NCBI GenBank assembly: GCA_037968475.1
Contig: JBBKVO010000025.1
Location: 1-64,000 of the forward strand
DNA: 64,000 bases
DNA from: SB11 sp037968475
Lineage (GTDB): Bacteria > Bacteroidota > Bacteroidia > UBA8524
Reading direction: 5' to 3'
This document shows positions 1 to 9,066 of the stretch, piece by piece; the stretch's first letter is position 1; the number at the start of each line of letters is the position of its first letter. The notes beneath the pieces are model-generated. The model ran no database searches. It was not told the origin of the DNA and was given only the letters and a program-made list of their open reading frames with translations. The position numbers were made by a program, and so were the translations under genes.

Positions 1-29
1 CTGTGTCTTGCCGAGTTGAGGTTAAATAT

Positions 30-230
30 CCGTTCCCCGAGCATCCTCGCTTCGCGATAGCGAGTGGTCGCGTCCCGCTACAAACAAGGTTTCGAGTGGA
101 CTCGAACAAGAATAAACTTCAAGCGTGGACGCTTGAAGGAACCCCCAAGCTGGCTCGAGCGTCCGCTCGGCGGAGAGATTGTTTTTCCTGCGCTATCTTT
201 CGCACTCCTTCGACTCCGCTCAGGATGACA
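30..230 (-). repeat. Hairpin-rich intergenic repeat, long form, copy A
   Basis: This is the inverse copy of the repeat at 4219-4451, and the two match over about 200 bp. It carries a string of short hairpins, for example CTTCAAGCG-TGGA-CGCTTGAAG and TTCGAG-TGGA-CTCGAA. It ends in a module that reads TTCGACTCCGCTCAGGATG on this strand. Two of its hairpins have decayed compared with copy B. It lies just downstream of rlmB (which reads leftwards) and has no coding potential I can support. Confidence 0.8.
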
Positions 231-261
231 TCCGCACAAGGTGGCACGATCCCAAACCCAA

Positions 262-1002
262 CTAAACAGTGCGTTGTCGCACACTTTCATACAAAAGCAT
301 ACCTGCGGCTACTGATACATTCAGCGATTCTATTGTGCCCATCATAGGCACTTTTAGCAGCAAATCACATCGGCGAAGATATTCTGGCGAAACACCTGTC
401 TCTTCATTACCCATTAGTATAGCCAAAGGGCCTTTCAGGTCGGCCTCCCAACTGTTTATTGCGCCCTCTTCAGTAGCGGCAGCCAGTATCAGCCCGCTTT
501 GTTTTAGGTAATCCAACGAGCCTTTTAGGTTGTGCACACGGCACACGGGTATTTTTAGTAAAGCCCCTGCGCTAGTTTTTATAGCATCATCATTTATGGC
601 AGCACTACCTTTGTCGGGTATCAGCAGGGCGTGCACACCCATACATTCGGCTGTACGGGCAATAGCACCAAAATTGCGCACATCGGTTACTTTGTCTAGC
701 GCAATAACCAAAGGAGTTTCGCCACGTTCAAAAGCCTGTTGTATTATCTCTTCAATATTTTGGTATTCAATTAGCGAGGCAAGAGCCACTACACCTTGGT
801 GGTTTTTGTTTCTATCGGCAATTTTAAAAAAGCGATAGTGGGGCAGTATTTGGTGCGGAATATCAAGGTCTTTCAGCATTTTGCGCAAGCGGGTTTGTAA
901 CTCGCCTTTTGCACTTTCTTCTATAAAAACTCTTTCAAGCGGCTGACCTGACTCTATGGCTTCAATAACCGGATGTAGGCCGTATATTTTTTGTTGTTGC
1001 AC
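262..1002 (-). CDS. rlmB: 23S rRNA (guanosine-2'-O)-methyltransferase RlmB, TrmH/SpoU family
   Basis: The 246-residue product is a SPOUT-class RNA 2'-O-methyltransferase. RlmB methylates a guanosine in the peptidyl-transferase domain of 23S rRNA in the cytoplasm. All three SpoU motifs are visible: NFGAIART near residue 110, the LMGNEETGVS stretch near 195, and SLNVSVAAGM near 225, which together form the trefoil-knot SAM site. The N-terminal 70 residues match the L30e-like substrate-binding domain, starting YGLHPVIEAI. Length is normal for the family. The start codon is GTG (1000-1002) and it overlaps the TAG stop of the upstream DUF2723 gene by one base, so translation is probably coupled. 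TrmH-family paralogues with other targets are the main alternative. Confidence 0.93.
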   Translation of the reverse strand: MQQQKIYGLHPVIEAIESGQPLERVFIEESAKGELQTRLRKMLKDLDIPHQILPHYRFFKIADRNKNHQGVVALASLIEYQNIEEIIQQAFERGETPLVIALDKVTDVRNFGAIARTAECMGVHALLIPDKGSAAINDDAIKTSAGALLKIPVCRVHNLKGSLDYLKQSGLILAAATEEGAINSWEADLKGPLAILMGNEETGVSPEYLRRCDLLLKVPMMGTIESLNVSVAAGMLLYESVRQRTV

Positions 1003-3983
1003 TATGGTGTGTGGGTTTTGGGGGCGAAGAAAGCCAAAAACTTTTCAATTTCCTGCGCCTTTTGGGTTTGCTGTTGTGAATTTAGTAAATCTTTTAGTTG
1101 CCGCAGCCCTTTAAGCGATATTTTAATTTCTTTTTGGGCACTATAATCGGCAATAGTATTTTTTAGGCTTTGGTAGTATGTGGTTTCCTCCATAAGCCTT
1201 TGCGTAAGTTGTTGTACATATGCATTGGCTTTTTCTGTTTGCCCACTAGCATACAAAGTACTGGCAAAGGTAAGCGGTGCAGCGTAACTATTAAAATCAA
1301 AATTGTTTAGCGCAAAAGCATCTACACACAACAAGGCCAGTTCGCCCGCCTTTTCGGGGTTCAACTCTTGCTGATATGCTTTTATGTTATGGGCGCAAAC
1401 ATTCATATAGTGCTGCGCTATTTTTTTAGCCTCGGGGTCTATATAATTTTTGGTTGATGAAAACCCGCGCAATTGCCATTGTTTTATCAAAGGGGCTAAA
1501 TTGTAAGAAGTCATCCCACTGGTTTCTATCCAGTCCTTGTGGGGATAACTCCCTAAGAGGTATACTAACCCCTCGTAGTTAAGCCAACTTTGTAATTGGG
1601 GCAAAGGCATTTTTTTACTTCGTGATGAAAAATATATCGGTCTATCGGGGTTATTTGTCAAAATGTCCATTAGCAATACATCGGCACGAGTAAGAAAACG
1701 GCTGTTTAAATCGAAACTATAAATTATTCCCGTTGTGCTACTGTCCGTATCAAACCTTAAAAAAAGACTTTGCGCAGGCAGTGTACAACGCAGGTTTCCA
1801 CTACTTAGCATTTCGGTATTATTACTGTCTTGCGCTATATATGCCAAAGCATCGGCAAAGTGCATTTCGGTTTTTCCGTTAGGTAAGGGAGGAATAATAC
1901 TTACCAATAAACGCTTGTTTTGTTGGTATTTATACGGACTTATACTCAGCTGTATGGGTGGCGAGTTATATTGCTGTTGCCACAAACCAAAAGCCCCCCA
2001 ATCACTACCCAGTAAGTTGGCATTTAGCACCCGTACGTCGGTGCGCAAGCCTTCAACATTTTGCAAATACCAAAGGGGGTAAGTATCGTTATCGCCGTAC
2101 ACAAACAAAATAGAGTTGGGCGCAAGCCCCTGCAATACATTGGCGGCATAGTCGCGGGCAAAATAGTTTTCACTTCGGTTGTGGTCGTCCCAATTTTGGC
2201 TAATCAACAATAAAGGCGAAATGCACAACGAAACGATAAGTCCCAACCAAATGCCTTTGGCTATTTTGGTGTGTAAAAAGCGCATTAGCCACAAAGCACC
2301 TAGCCCAACCCAGATACTAAATACCTGAAAAGAGCCTACAAAAACATAATCACGCTCACGCGGTTCAAACGGAGGCACATTGAGGTATAAACACAAAAAG
2401 AAACCCGTAAAAAGAAACAAAACCAGTAGCGGGACAAAACTCTTTTTATCTTTTTTAGCTTGAAAAAACATTCCCGCAAAGCCCAGTAGCAAAGGCAGCA
2501 AATAATAATTGTTGGCAGCTTTGTTATTGGCTCGGGCTTGGGGTTGCCCGTTTAGTGGTGCGGCTATATTTTCATCAATAAAAGAAAAACCCGTTATGCC
2601 GTTGCCATCCATAGCATTGCCATGCCCTTGCGCATCGTTTTGGCGGCCTGCAAAATTCCACAAATGGTAGCGCACATACATGTGCAGCATTTGGTATTTT
2701 AAAAAGAACTCAAGGTTTTTGGCTTGGCTAGGTTCTGCTTCGGGGTCTAACTTCGTCCAACCCACGTACCCATCTTGACTATCGTCAGAAAAAACATCAC
2801 CAATACGCGGGAACCACAGCATATAGTTTTTATTAAACCTATAATCGGTTTCGTATCCCGACACCTCATATTGTCCTTTTTCATTAGGTCGCCAAATAGC
2901 CTTGCCTTGCAAAAAACTATCTATCGGGGCATTAAAAGCAGGGCCGTGTACCAATGCTCGCCCCCCGTATTGCTCGCGGTTGAGGTACGAGAGAAACGAA
3001 AAAGCATTATCAGGGGCATTAATATTAATGGGAGGATTTGCCGCAGCCCTTATAGGAACAAGGGTATACGACGAATAGCCAATAAGCACAAAGGCCAAAC
3101 ACAATACCGATAAATGTATTTTGAACCAATTTTTTTGGTGAGAAAAGAACAGTACCAAGGCAATAAGTCCCCCCAAAAGAGCTAATGAAAGCCAAGCACC
3201 TGTGCCAATATTCCACGCCCAATGGTTCACCGTATAAAGATCGGTATATGCCGCAAGGGCAGGTGTATAGGGAATGATAACAAACTGTACCGTCAGCAAA
3301 AGAGCAACACCCATAACCGATGCTTTTACAATTCCCAAAAACGAATAAGGTTTCAGTCCAAAGTATACCACAAAAACAACGGCAGGTATAACCAATAGGT
3401 TGAGCAAATGCACCCCAATGGATAACCCCACAGCAAAAGCCATAAACAACAACCAGCGGATGTGCAACGGGCTGTTTTTATTCTCTTCCCACTTAAGTGA
3501 AGCCCAAAACACTAAAAGTGTAAAAAGAGAAGAAAGCGAATACACCTCGGCCTCTACTGCCGAAAACCAAAAAGTATCGGTAAAAGCAAGAGTTAGTGCG
3601 GCAACTGCACCCGCTCCCCAAATGCTTAGGTGTTGATGAAACGCCAAAGGCAAACCCATTGGGTTTACAATTTTTGTAGCCAAACGGGTGGTGATGAGGT
3701 AGGTGAGTAATACACAAAAAGCACTGCTAACAGCACTGAGCATATTTACCCAAAAGGCCACGTTTTGTGCATTGCCAAAGGCAAAAAAACTAAACACCCG
3801 CCCTATTATTTGGTATAACGGCGCACCGGGAGGGTGCACCACTTGCAAGCGGTATGCCCCTGAGATAAACTCGCCGCAATCCCAAAAACTAACCGTTGGC
3901 GATAGCGTGAGCACGTATACCCCCAGTGCTATAAAAAATACAACAGCGGCTATTATTTTATGGGTACGGGGGTCGTTTATCAC
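1002..3983 (-). CDS. DUF2723 (GT117-like) multi-pass membrane protein
   Basis: The 993-residue protein has about a dozen hydrophobic segments in its first 600 residues and a soluble C-terminal part. Family signatures are FWDCGEFI near residue 34, HPPGAP near 50, FWFSAVEAEVY near 140, PPFEPRERDYVF near 545 and NWDDHNRSENY near 615. DUF2723 (PF11028) is related to eukaryotic TMEM260, a protein O-mannosyltransferase, and current annotation calls the bacterial members protein O-mannosyl-transferase-like. A role in lipid-linked-sugar transfer to exported proteins is therefore inferred, not shown. The start is a GTG; no ATG exists upstream before an in-frame stop, and the length before the FWDCGEF motif equals that of the paralogue at 20798-23815. 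It is translationally coupled to rlmB. Confidence 0.85.
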   Translation of the reverse strand: MINDPRTHKIIAAVVFFIALGVYVLTLSPTVSFWDCGEFISGAYRLQVVHPPGAPLYQIIGRVFSFFAFGNAQNVAFWVNMLSAVSSAFCVLLTYLITTRLATKIVNPMGLPLAFHQHLSIWGAGAVAALTLAFTDTFWFSAVEAEVYSLSSLFTLLVFWASLKWEENKNSPLHIRWLLFMAFAVGLSIGVHLLNLLVIPAVVFVVYFGLKPYSFLGIVKASVMGVALLLTVQFVIIPYTPALAAYTDLYTVNHWAWNIGTGAWLSLALLGGLIALVLFFSHQKNWFKIHLSVLCLAFVLIGYSSYTLVPIRAAANPPININAPDNAFSFLSYLNREQYGGRALVHGPAFNAPIDSFLQGKAIWRPNEKGQYEVSGYETDYRFNKNYMLWFPRIGDVFSDDSQDGYVGWTKLDPEAEPSQAKNLEFFLKYQMLHMYVRYHLWNFAGRQNDAQGHGNAMDGNGITGFSFIDENIAAPLNGQPQARANNKAANNYYLLPLLLGFAGMFFQAKKDKKSFVPLLVLFLFTGFFLCLYLNVPPFEPRERDYVFVGSFQVFSIWVGLGALWLMRFLHTKIAKGIWLGLIVSLCISPLLLISQNWDDHNRSENYFARDYAANVLQGLAPNSILFVYGDNDTYPLWYLQNVEGLRTDVRVLNANLLGSDWGAFGLWQQQYNSPPIQLSISPYKYQQNKRLLVSIIPPLPNGKTEMHFADALAYIAQDSNNTEMLSSGNLRCTLPAQSLFLRFDTDSSTTGIIYSFDLNSRFLTRADVLLMDILTNNPDRPIYFSSRSKKMPLPQLQSWLNYEGLVYLLGSYPHKDWIETSGMTSYNLAPLIKQWQLRGFSSTKNYIDPEAKKIAQHYMNVCAHNIKAYQQELNPEKAGELALLCVDAFALNNFDFNSYAAPLTFASTLYASGQTEKANAYVQQLTQRLMEETTYYQSLKNTIADYSAQKEIKISLKGLRQLKDLLNSQQQTQKAQEIEKFLAFFAPKTHTP

Positions 3984-4032
3984 CCACCAAAAATAGGTTT
4001 TTGTATTGTGTTTGAAATATACTGCTTATACA

Positions 4033-4180
4033 AAACTCACCAGCCCAATTTGTCCCCCTTGTGCGACTGTCGTCCTGAGCGGAGTCGAAGGAGTGCGAAA
4101 GACAACGCAGGAAAAACAAACTTTACCTCGAGCGGACGCTCTATTATTTTTGGCACAAGCGGACGCTTGAGCCAGCACAG
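4033..4180 (+). repeat. Hairpin-rich intergenic repeat, short form, copy C
   Basis: The leader AAACTCACCAGCC is followed by a CCTGAGCGGAGTCGAAGGAG module, then the hairpins GAGC-GGAC-GCTC and CAAGC-GGAC-GCTTG separated by a TATTATTTTTGGCA spacer. The same short form occurs at 20611-20723, and its second half alone at 38541-38590 and 44124-44174. It lies tandem to the long copy at 4219-4451, with about 186 bp between the two leaders. Confidence 0.8.
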
Positions 4181-4218
4181 AATTTTACCTTTCTAAAGCT
4201 CATGCCTAAGTTTTCATA

Positions 4219-4451
4219 AAACTCACCAGCCTAATGTCCCCCTCGCGTGCTGTCTTCCTGAGTGAAGTCGAAGGAGTGCGAAAGACAGCGCAGGAAAAAC
4301 AATCTCTCCGCCGAGCGGACGCTCGAGCCAGCTTCAGCGTTCCTTCAAGCGTCCACGCTTGAAGTTTATTCTTGTTCGAGTCCACTCGAAACCTTGTTTG
4401 TAGCGGGACGCTACCACTGCTATCCCGAAGCGAGGACGCTTCGGGGAACGG
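4219..4451 (+). repeat. Hairpin-rich intergenic repeat, long form, copy B
   Basis: It starts with the same leader and CCTGAG-GTCGAAGG module as copy C, then carries five successive hairpins: GAGC-GGAC-GCTC, CTTCAAGCG-TCCA-CGCTTGAAG, TTCGAG-TCCA-CTCGAA, TAGCG-GGA-CGCTA and CCGAAGCG-AGGA-CGCTTCGG. Each has a different stem but a GGA or TCC core in the loop. The interval 3996-4530 holds only these repeats and no gene I can support. Confidence 0.82.
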
Positions 4452-4530
4452 GGCGCTATTAATACCCTTTCGGGATTGCCGATAGGTCTGAGTAGCATAG
4501 GTTTTCAAACCGATGAATGTTAAATGCGTA

Positions 4531-6858
4531 TTAACTAACCGCTAATCCACTTAAAGCAATCTTTAGCTCGCCATTAGTGGGTAGGGTGTGCTCTTTGCCA
4601 AACAGTTGCAGAGTAAGCTCGTTCCCTTGCAAGTGGCTTATGGTGGCGTATTGTTTATCAACGGCTATGTTTAGTGTATTGCCTCTAAACAATATTTTAA
4701 ACTCAAAACCACTCCAGTTTTTGGGCAACATAGGGCTAAAATGTAGCTGCCCATTTTTTACACGCATACCACCAAAGCCTTGTACCACACTAAGCCATGT
4801 GCCTGCCATGCTGGTAATGTGCAGTCCTTCGTGTACCTCGTTATTATAATCGTCCAAATCTAACCGACTGGTGCGTAGGTATAGCTCGTAGGCTTTTTCT
4901 TCTTTGCCCAGTTTGGCGGCCAATACTACGTGTATGCAGGGAGAAAGAGACGACTCGTGCAGGGTGCGCGGCTCGTAAAAATCAAAATGGCGGCGATGGC
5001 TGTCTATATCAAAATCATCTTCAAAAAAGTAGAAGCCTTGCAGGGTGTCGGCTTGTTTTATAAATATGCTGCGTAGTATTCTATCCCAGCTCCAATATTG
5101 GTTTATGGGGCGTTGGGCAGGGTCTAGCTCGGCAGCAGTTAGCTGCACTTTATCCATAAAACCGTCTTGCTGCAAAAACACCTTGTGCGCATCATCGTAG
5201 GGCAGGTACATATTGTTTATTATGTGCTCCCACTTTTCGGTTTCCGCTTTTTCATCAAAAGATGTTTTATCTACAATTTTTTTGTAGGCGGCCGCGTGGT
5301 GTTTTTTGACAGAGGCAAGGGCTTTGGTGGTATATTCCATGCACCAAGCGGCTATATAGTTGGTATACCAGTTGTTGTTTACGTTGTTCTCGTATTCGTT
5401 AGGGCCTGTAACGCCCAACATTACATATTTTTCTTTTTGTACCGACCAATTTACACGCTGTGCCCAAAACCTTGAGATGCCAATAAGTACATCCAATCCA
5501 CCTTCGGCCAAATAGTCTTCATCGGCAGTGTAGTTTATGTAGTTGTATATGGCGTAGGCAATAGCCCCGTTGCGGTGTATTTCTTCAAAAGTTATTTCCC
5601 ATTCGTTGTGGCATTCTTCGCCATTCATGGTTACCATAGGGTACAAAGCAGCGCCGCTAGTAAAGCCTAGTTTTGCGGCATTTTCAATAGCTTTATCCAA
5701 TTGTTTGTAGCGGTATTGCAACAGTTGCCGTGCTACTTTCGGGTCGGCAGTACTTAGGTAAAACGGTAAGCAATACGCCTCAGTATCCCAATAGGTACTA
5801 CCACCGTATTTTTCGCCTGTAAAGCCTTTTGGGCCAATATTTAGGCGAGGGTCTTGTCCTGTATACGTATGGTATAGCTGCATTATATTAAAGCGGATGC
5901 CTTGCTGTGCAGCCACATCACCGTGTATTTTTATATCGCTGGTTTCCCAAATTTTTTCCCAAGCTGCTGCGTGTTCTGTATGCAGGGTTTCAAAACCTTT
6001 GCTTTCGGCAGCTATTAAGGTTTTTTTGCTTTGAGATAATAGCTCGTCCCTATCGTAATTTTGGCTGCTTAGGTTGGCGCAATATTTTACAAGGGTAATC
6101 TTTTGCCCTTTTTGTGCTTCTACTATATATTCAAATCCAACATATTTTTCTTTGTTTAAAGCCCGAGTACTGGGCTTAATTTGCTCTCCCTCTAGGTACA
6201 ACTGTGCAGTAAAAGCAGTGCAAACAAAAAAATCGAGTTTCTTAGTTTTAAGATTTAAGAAGGCATATTTACCATCAATATTTCGGTTTACCTCATCCCA
6301 AAACTTCTTGTCGTAGTTAGAGTCTTTGTTTACCACATCACCATCTATATAAGGAGTAATGGTGATTTTTGTCGAAAAATTCAGTGGGGTAATGCTGTAT
6401 TTTATCACTCCCACTTCATCTTCTGCCATACTTATAAAACGGGAGGCACTTACCTCAACCTCTTTTCCACTAGCACAAATAGCGGTAAAAGAGCGGTGTA
6501 ACGTGCTATTTTTCATGTCCAGCACACGACGAAAGTTTTTCACCTCGCACTCCGCCAAATCAAGCGCTTCGCCATCAAGGCGAATATCAATACCTATCCA
6601 GTTGGCGGCATTTAGTACTTTGGCAAAATATTCAGGGTAGCCGTTTTTCCACCAACCCACACGGGTTTTATCAGGATAATATACGCCTGCTATGTAACTA
6701 CCACGCAGGGTTTTGCCACTATATTTTTCTTCAAAATTGGCACGCTGTCCCATTTTGCCATTGCCAATACTAAAAATACTCTCGCTGCTTTGGTTCAAAT
6801 TGGGGTCGAAACCGTCCTCTATTATCTGCCAATCGTTTTCTACTATATACTTACGCAT
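4531..6858 (-). CDS. GH65 glycoside phosphorylase, probable maltose phosphorylase
   Basis: The 775-residue product matches family GH65 over its full length. Maltose phosphorylase splits maltose with inorganic phosphate into glucose and beta-glucose-1-phosphate in the cytoplasm. The order is an N-terminal beta-sandwich (about 1-270), a linker, an (alpha/alpha)6 barrel (about 320-690) and a C-terminal beta domain. The general-acid glutamate is E488 in GPNEYENNVNNNWYTN, a string typical of maltose phosphorylases. The YWDTEAYCLPFY loop near 356 also fits. No signal peptide is present. It has its own promoter region with the AGTGT-N7-ACACT palindrome 17 bp upstream of the ATG. The neighbouring pgmB uses its product. 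Trehalose or kojibiose phosphorylase activity is possible but less likely in this context. Confidence 0.92.
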   Translation of the reverse strand: MRKYIVENDWQIIEDGFDPNLNQSSESIFSIGNGKMGQRANFEEKYSGKTLRGSYIAGVYYPDKTRVGWWKNGYPEYFAKVLNAANWIGIDIRLDGEALDLAECEVKNFRRVLDMKNSTLHRSFTAICASGKEVEVSASRFISMAEDEVGVIKYSITPLNFSTKITITPYIDGDVVNKDSNYDKKFWDEVNRNIDGKYAFLNLKTKKLDFFVCTAFTAQLYLEGEQIKPSTRALNKEKYVGFEYIVEAQKGQKITLVKYCANLSSQNYDRDELLSQSKKTLIAAESKGFETLHTEHAAAWEKIWETSDIKIHGDVAAQQGIRFNIMQLYHTYTGQDPRLNIGPKGFTGEKYGGSTYWDTEAYCLPFYLSTADPKVARQLLQYRYKQLDKAIENAAKLGFTSGAALYPMVTMNGEECHNEWEITFEEIHRNGAIAYAIYNYINYTADEDYLAEGGLDVLIGISRFWAQRVNWSVQKEKYVMLGVTGPNEYENNVNNNWYTNYIAAWCMEYTTKALASVKKHHAAAYKKIVDKTSFDEKAETEKWEHIINNMYLPYDDAHKVFLQQDGFMDKVQLTAAELDPAQRPINQYWSWDRILRSIFIKQADTLQGFYFFEDDFDIDSHRRHFDFYEPRTLHESSLSPCIHVVLAAKLGKEEKAYELYLRTSRLDLDDYNNEVHEGLHITSMAGTWLSVVQGFGGMRVKNGQLHFSPMLPKNWSGFEFKILFRGNTLNIAVDKQYATISHLQGNELTLQLFGKEHTLPTNGELKIALSGLAVS

Positions 6859-6874
6859 TTGGTTGAAAATTTAC

Positions 6875-6895
6875 AAAGTGTCGAAAATACACTTT
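6875..6895. promoter_or_regulatory. Starch-regulon operator site 1
   Basis: A perfect inverted repeat AAAGTGT-N7-ACACTTT lies between the divergent GH65 gene and the lipoprotein gene at 6964. It is one of six sites of the same form in the window, all next to starch or maltose genes or a relic. A -7-like TATTTTCG on the minus strand lies inside the site, so a bound protein would compete with polymerase. Regulation by the Nudix protein at 9156 is inferred. Confidence 0.75.
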
Positions 6896-6963
6896 CTTTA
6901 TATAATTACGAAAAATGCCTTTGAATTGTAATATACAACATGTGTTTTTATTATGATTGTAAG

Positions 6964-7521
6964 ATGAAAATATTTTCTCTTGCCAAATCCTCAGTGATGA
7001 TTCTGTTTATAGCTTTTATAGCATCGTGTTCCTTTACTGATAAAGCCAAAGGGATAATTTATGTTACCGATATACTGAACCAGTTTGATACCATACAAAA
7101 GTTGTCAAAAGAAATGGTTACTGCTATTGAAGAAAACAGGTTTGACGATGCGGAGAAGACCAGAGAAAATGCGGTTTATGCTTTTTACTCTATTGAGGTG
7201 AACTTGGAAAATTCAGAAGGCTTTAAAGGCAATACACAGTTAAAAGACCAAATGATGAAAAGCATGACCGTTTATCAGAAGGCTTTTAGAAAGGAGATTA
7301 GCAAAATTATAGAATTGCATAAGCAATATGTTGAGACAGAAGAAGGCTCGGAGGAAGAAAAACAAATTGAGGAGCAAATAATTCGTTTGAACAAAGAGTA
7401 TAGTGAGATTAATAAAAGGGAAATTGCAGCTATTGCAACTGCAATGAAGGATTTTTGTGATAGAGAAGGATTAAAATATACGTCAGACGAAGACGGCAAT
7501 TTTAATATCAAAACCAAATAG
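6964..7521 (+). CDS. Small lipoprotein of unknown function
   Basis: The 185-residue product begins MKIFSLAKSS and has a lipoprotein signal ending in the lipobox I-A-S-C, so it should be anchored in a membrane facing the periplasm. The rest is strongly helical and charged, with repeated Lys/Glu stretches (EEGSEEEKQIEEQ near residue 125), which suggests a helical bundle. I chose the ATG at 6964 rather than the in-frame ATG at 6940, because only the former gives a normal signal sequence. The gene sits between the GH65 gene (divergent) and pgmB (convergent, one base between the stops). Its promoter may share operator site 1. I do not recognise a family and assign no function. Confidence 0.75.
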   Translation: MKIFSLAKSSVMILFIAFIASCSFTDKAKGIIYVTDILNQFDTIQKLSKEMVTAIEENRFDDAEKTRENAVYAFYSIEVNLENSEGFKGNTQLKDQMMKSMTVYQKAFRKEISKIIELHKQYVETEEGSEEEKQIEEQIIRLNKEYSEINKREIAAIATAMKDFCDREGLKYTSDEDGNFNIKTK

Positions 7522-7522
7522 G

Positions 7523-8167
7523 TTACAACACGTCAGCAACAGTAATATCAGCCAACCCAGCATATACCTTGTGGGCTTTGGTCAGCACATTTGGACTGCC
7601 AATTCCTATGGCGGTAAAACCCCCTGCCAATGCAGCATCAATACCACTAATAGCGTCTTCAAAAACAACACATTCACTAGGTTGCAGCCCTAAATCTTCT
7701 GCGCCCATTAAAAACACCTGTGGGTGTGGTTTTGATTGTGTGGTGCGTGTGCCATCAACAATAGCATCAAAAAGGGGAAGCGTATTGGTCAACTCAAGCA
7801 CCAAACGGGCATTTTTGCTGGCACTACCCAAGGCTATTTTTATACCTTTTTGTTTTAGTTCGGTTAAAAGCTCAACAGCCCCGGGCAAAACCTCATCAGG
7901 CTGCATGGTGCGCACATACTCTAGGTACCACTCGTTTTTTTGAGTAGCCAAACGCACTTTTTCCTCTTCGCTTAGGCTTATATTTCCTTTATTAAGAATA
8001 AACTCAAGCGATTCCATGCGGCCAACGCCTTTTAGTTGCTCGTTATCGTGTTCATCAAAAGGCACACCCAAGCTATCGGCAAGGCGTTTCCAAGCCAAAC
8101 CGTGATATTTGGCGGTATCTACAATAACCCCATCGAGGTCGAAAATGCAACCCTTAATGGTGCTCAT
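7523..8167 (-). CDS. pgmB: Beta-phosphoglucomutase
   Basis: The 214-residue HAD-superfamily protein interconverts beta-glucose-1-phosphate and glucose-6-phosphate in the cytoplasm. The nucleophile and acid/base are D10 and D12 in FDLDGVIVDT; the cap helix follows with the HGLAWKRLADSLG stretch. HAD motif II is the LGSASKNA stretch near residue 117, and the metal-binding acidic motif is VFEDAISGIDAA near 168. Length and motifs match bacterial beta-PGMs rather than general phosphoglycolate phosphatases. The start overlaps the end of the kinase gene upstream by 14 bp, so the two form one operon behind operator site 2. With the GH65 enzyme it closes the phosphorolytic maltose pathway. Confidence 0.92.
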   Translation of the reverse strand: MSTIKGCIFDLDGVIVDTAKYHGLAWKRLADSLGVPFDEHDNEQLKGVGRMESLEFILNKGNISLSEEEKVRLATQKNEWYLEYVRTMQPDEVLPGAVELLTELKQKGIKIALGSASKNARLVLELTNTLPLFDAIVDGTRTTQSKPHPQVFLMGAEDLGLQPSECVVFEDAISGIDAALAGGFTAIGIGSPNVLTKAHKVYAGLADITVADVL

Positions 8168-9029
8168 GCTGTAATTCGGGAAAAATGTATTTAATATGGT
8201 AGTTCAGCAGGTTTTGTATAGGTTGTTTTATAATGCTGCCCAGTTTTATATTACACTCTTTGGCGGCTGTTTGTAAAGCCTCTTGAAAATGGAATGCTAT
8301 TGAACCAATAAAATGTACAGGTACATTTTGAGCATTATCGTAACACAAAACGTGTTCTTTTATAAAGTGAACCATGCCTTTGTGCAGCATATCTGCAAAC
8401 AAGGGCAAATCGCGGTATTTGGCTATAAAACGGGTAAAACTGGCCAAGTATACATTGGCATTGGGTTGCTCGTATATGTGTTCAAAAATATTGGCCTTGT
8501 TCACGCCATATTCTTTTTCAAGGTCGTGAGCTATTTCTTCGGGTAGCTTTTTATATAGGTAAGTGCTAAGTAATTGTTTGCCAAAATAGCTTCCGCTGGC
8601 TTCATCACCCAAAATATACCCCAAAGCAGGTACCTTTTCTTGTATTTTTTCGCCATCAAAAAAGCACGAGTTTGAACCTGTACCTAATATACAACTAATG
8701 CAAGGTTCACCTGTGTAGGTGGCATAGGCCGCGCCCAAAAGGTCGTGGTCAACATGTAGTCGAGCATTTTTAAAAACCGTAGCAAGCGCTATGCGCACAA
8801 TATCATTATAGTATTCGCTACTATTGCCCGCTCCGTAATAAAACACCTCATCAATGCGGGTAGCTATGCCATACAAACTTTCGTTTTGCTTTATTTCATT
8901 GGCAATAGTTTCGCTGCTATGAAAGAATGGATTAAAACCAATAGTTTTATAACTATCGTAATATTTACCAGTGCTGTCGGTAAGCAACCAGTCGCATTTA
9001 GTAGAACCACTATCGGCTAAAAGTATCAT
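8154..9029 (-). CDS. BadF/BadG-type sugar kinase, possible glucokinase
   Basis: The 291-residue product belongs to the BadF/BadG/BcrA/BcrD ATPase family, which includes N-acetylglucosamine kinases. The phosphate-1 loop is MILLADSGSTKCDW at the N-terminus, and the LGTGSNSC loop lies near residue 113, followed by GDEASGSYFGK. It probably phosphorylates an amino sugar or glucose with ATP. Its place directly upstream of pgmB, behind the same operator as the maltose genes, makes glucose a credible substrate, because maltose phosphorolysis releases free glucose. This is inference. The start at 9029 is preferred over the upstream in-frame ATG at 9065, which overlaps the predicted -7 box and adds a tail with no family counterpart. 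Confidence 0.85.
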   Translation of the reverse strand: MILLADSGSTKCDWLLTDSTGKYYDSYKTIGFNPFFHSSETIANEIKQNESLYGIATRIDEVFYYGAGNSSEYYNDIVRIALATVFKNARLHVDHDLLGAAYATYTGEPCISCILGTGSNSCFFDGEKIQEKVPALGYILGDEASGSYFGKQLLSTYLYKKLPEEIAHDLEKEYGVNKANIFEHIYEQPNANVYLASFTRFIAKYRDLPLFADMLHKGMVHFIKEHVLCYDNAQNVPVHFIGSIAFHFQEALQTAAKECNIKLGSIIKQPIQNLLNYHIKYIFPELQHEHH

Positions 9030-9054
9030 TCGGAATAAGGACTTAGTAAGCGAA

Positions 9055-9062
9055 CAAATATA
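9055..9062 (-). promoter_or_regulatory. -7 element of the kinase-pgmB promoter
   Basis: The minus strand reads TATATTTG here, a full match to the Bacteroidota -7 consensus TAnnTTTG. It predicts transcription starting near 9048, about 20 bases before the chosen ATG. Operator site 2 (9067-9087) then covers the -33 region of this promoter. Confidence 0.6.
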
Positions 9063-9066
9063 CATC

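Noticed and set aside
3..347. Open frame across repeat copy A
   Set aside because: It runs through the hairpin repeat and into the 3' end of rlmB on the other strand; the repeat has the same open frame by chance in inverse copy B.
4251..4451. CsrB-like sponge RNA because of the GGA hairpin loops
   Set aside because: Loops alternate between GGA and TCC on one strand, and CsrA is not usual in this phylum, so a CsrA decoy is not supported.
9030..9065. Upstream start for the BadF-type kinase
   Set aside because: The ATG at 9065 overlaps the predicted -7 box and adds twelve residues that do not fit the family start MILLADSGST.
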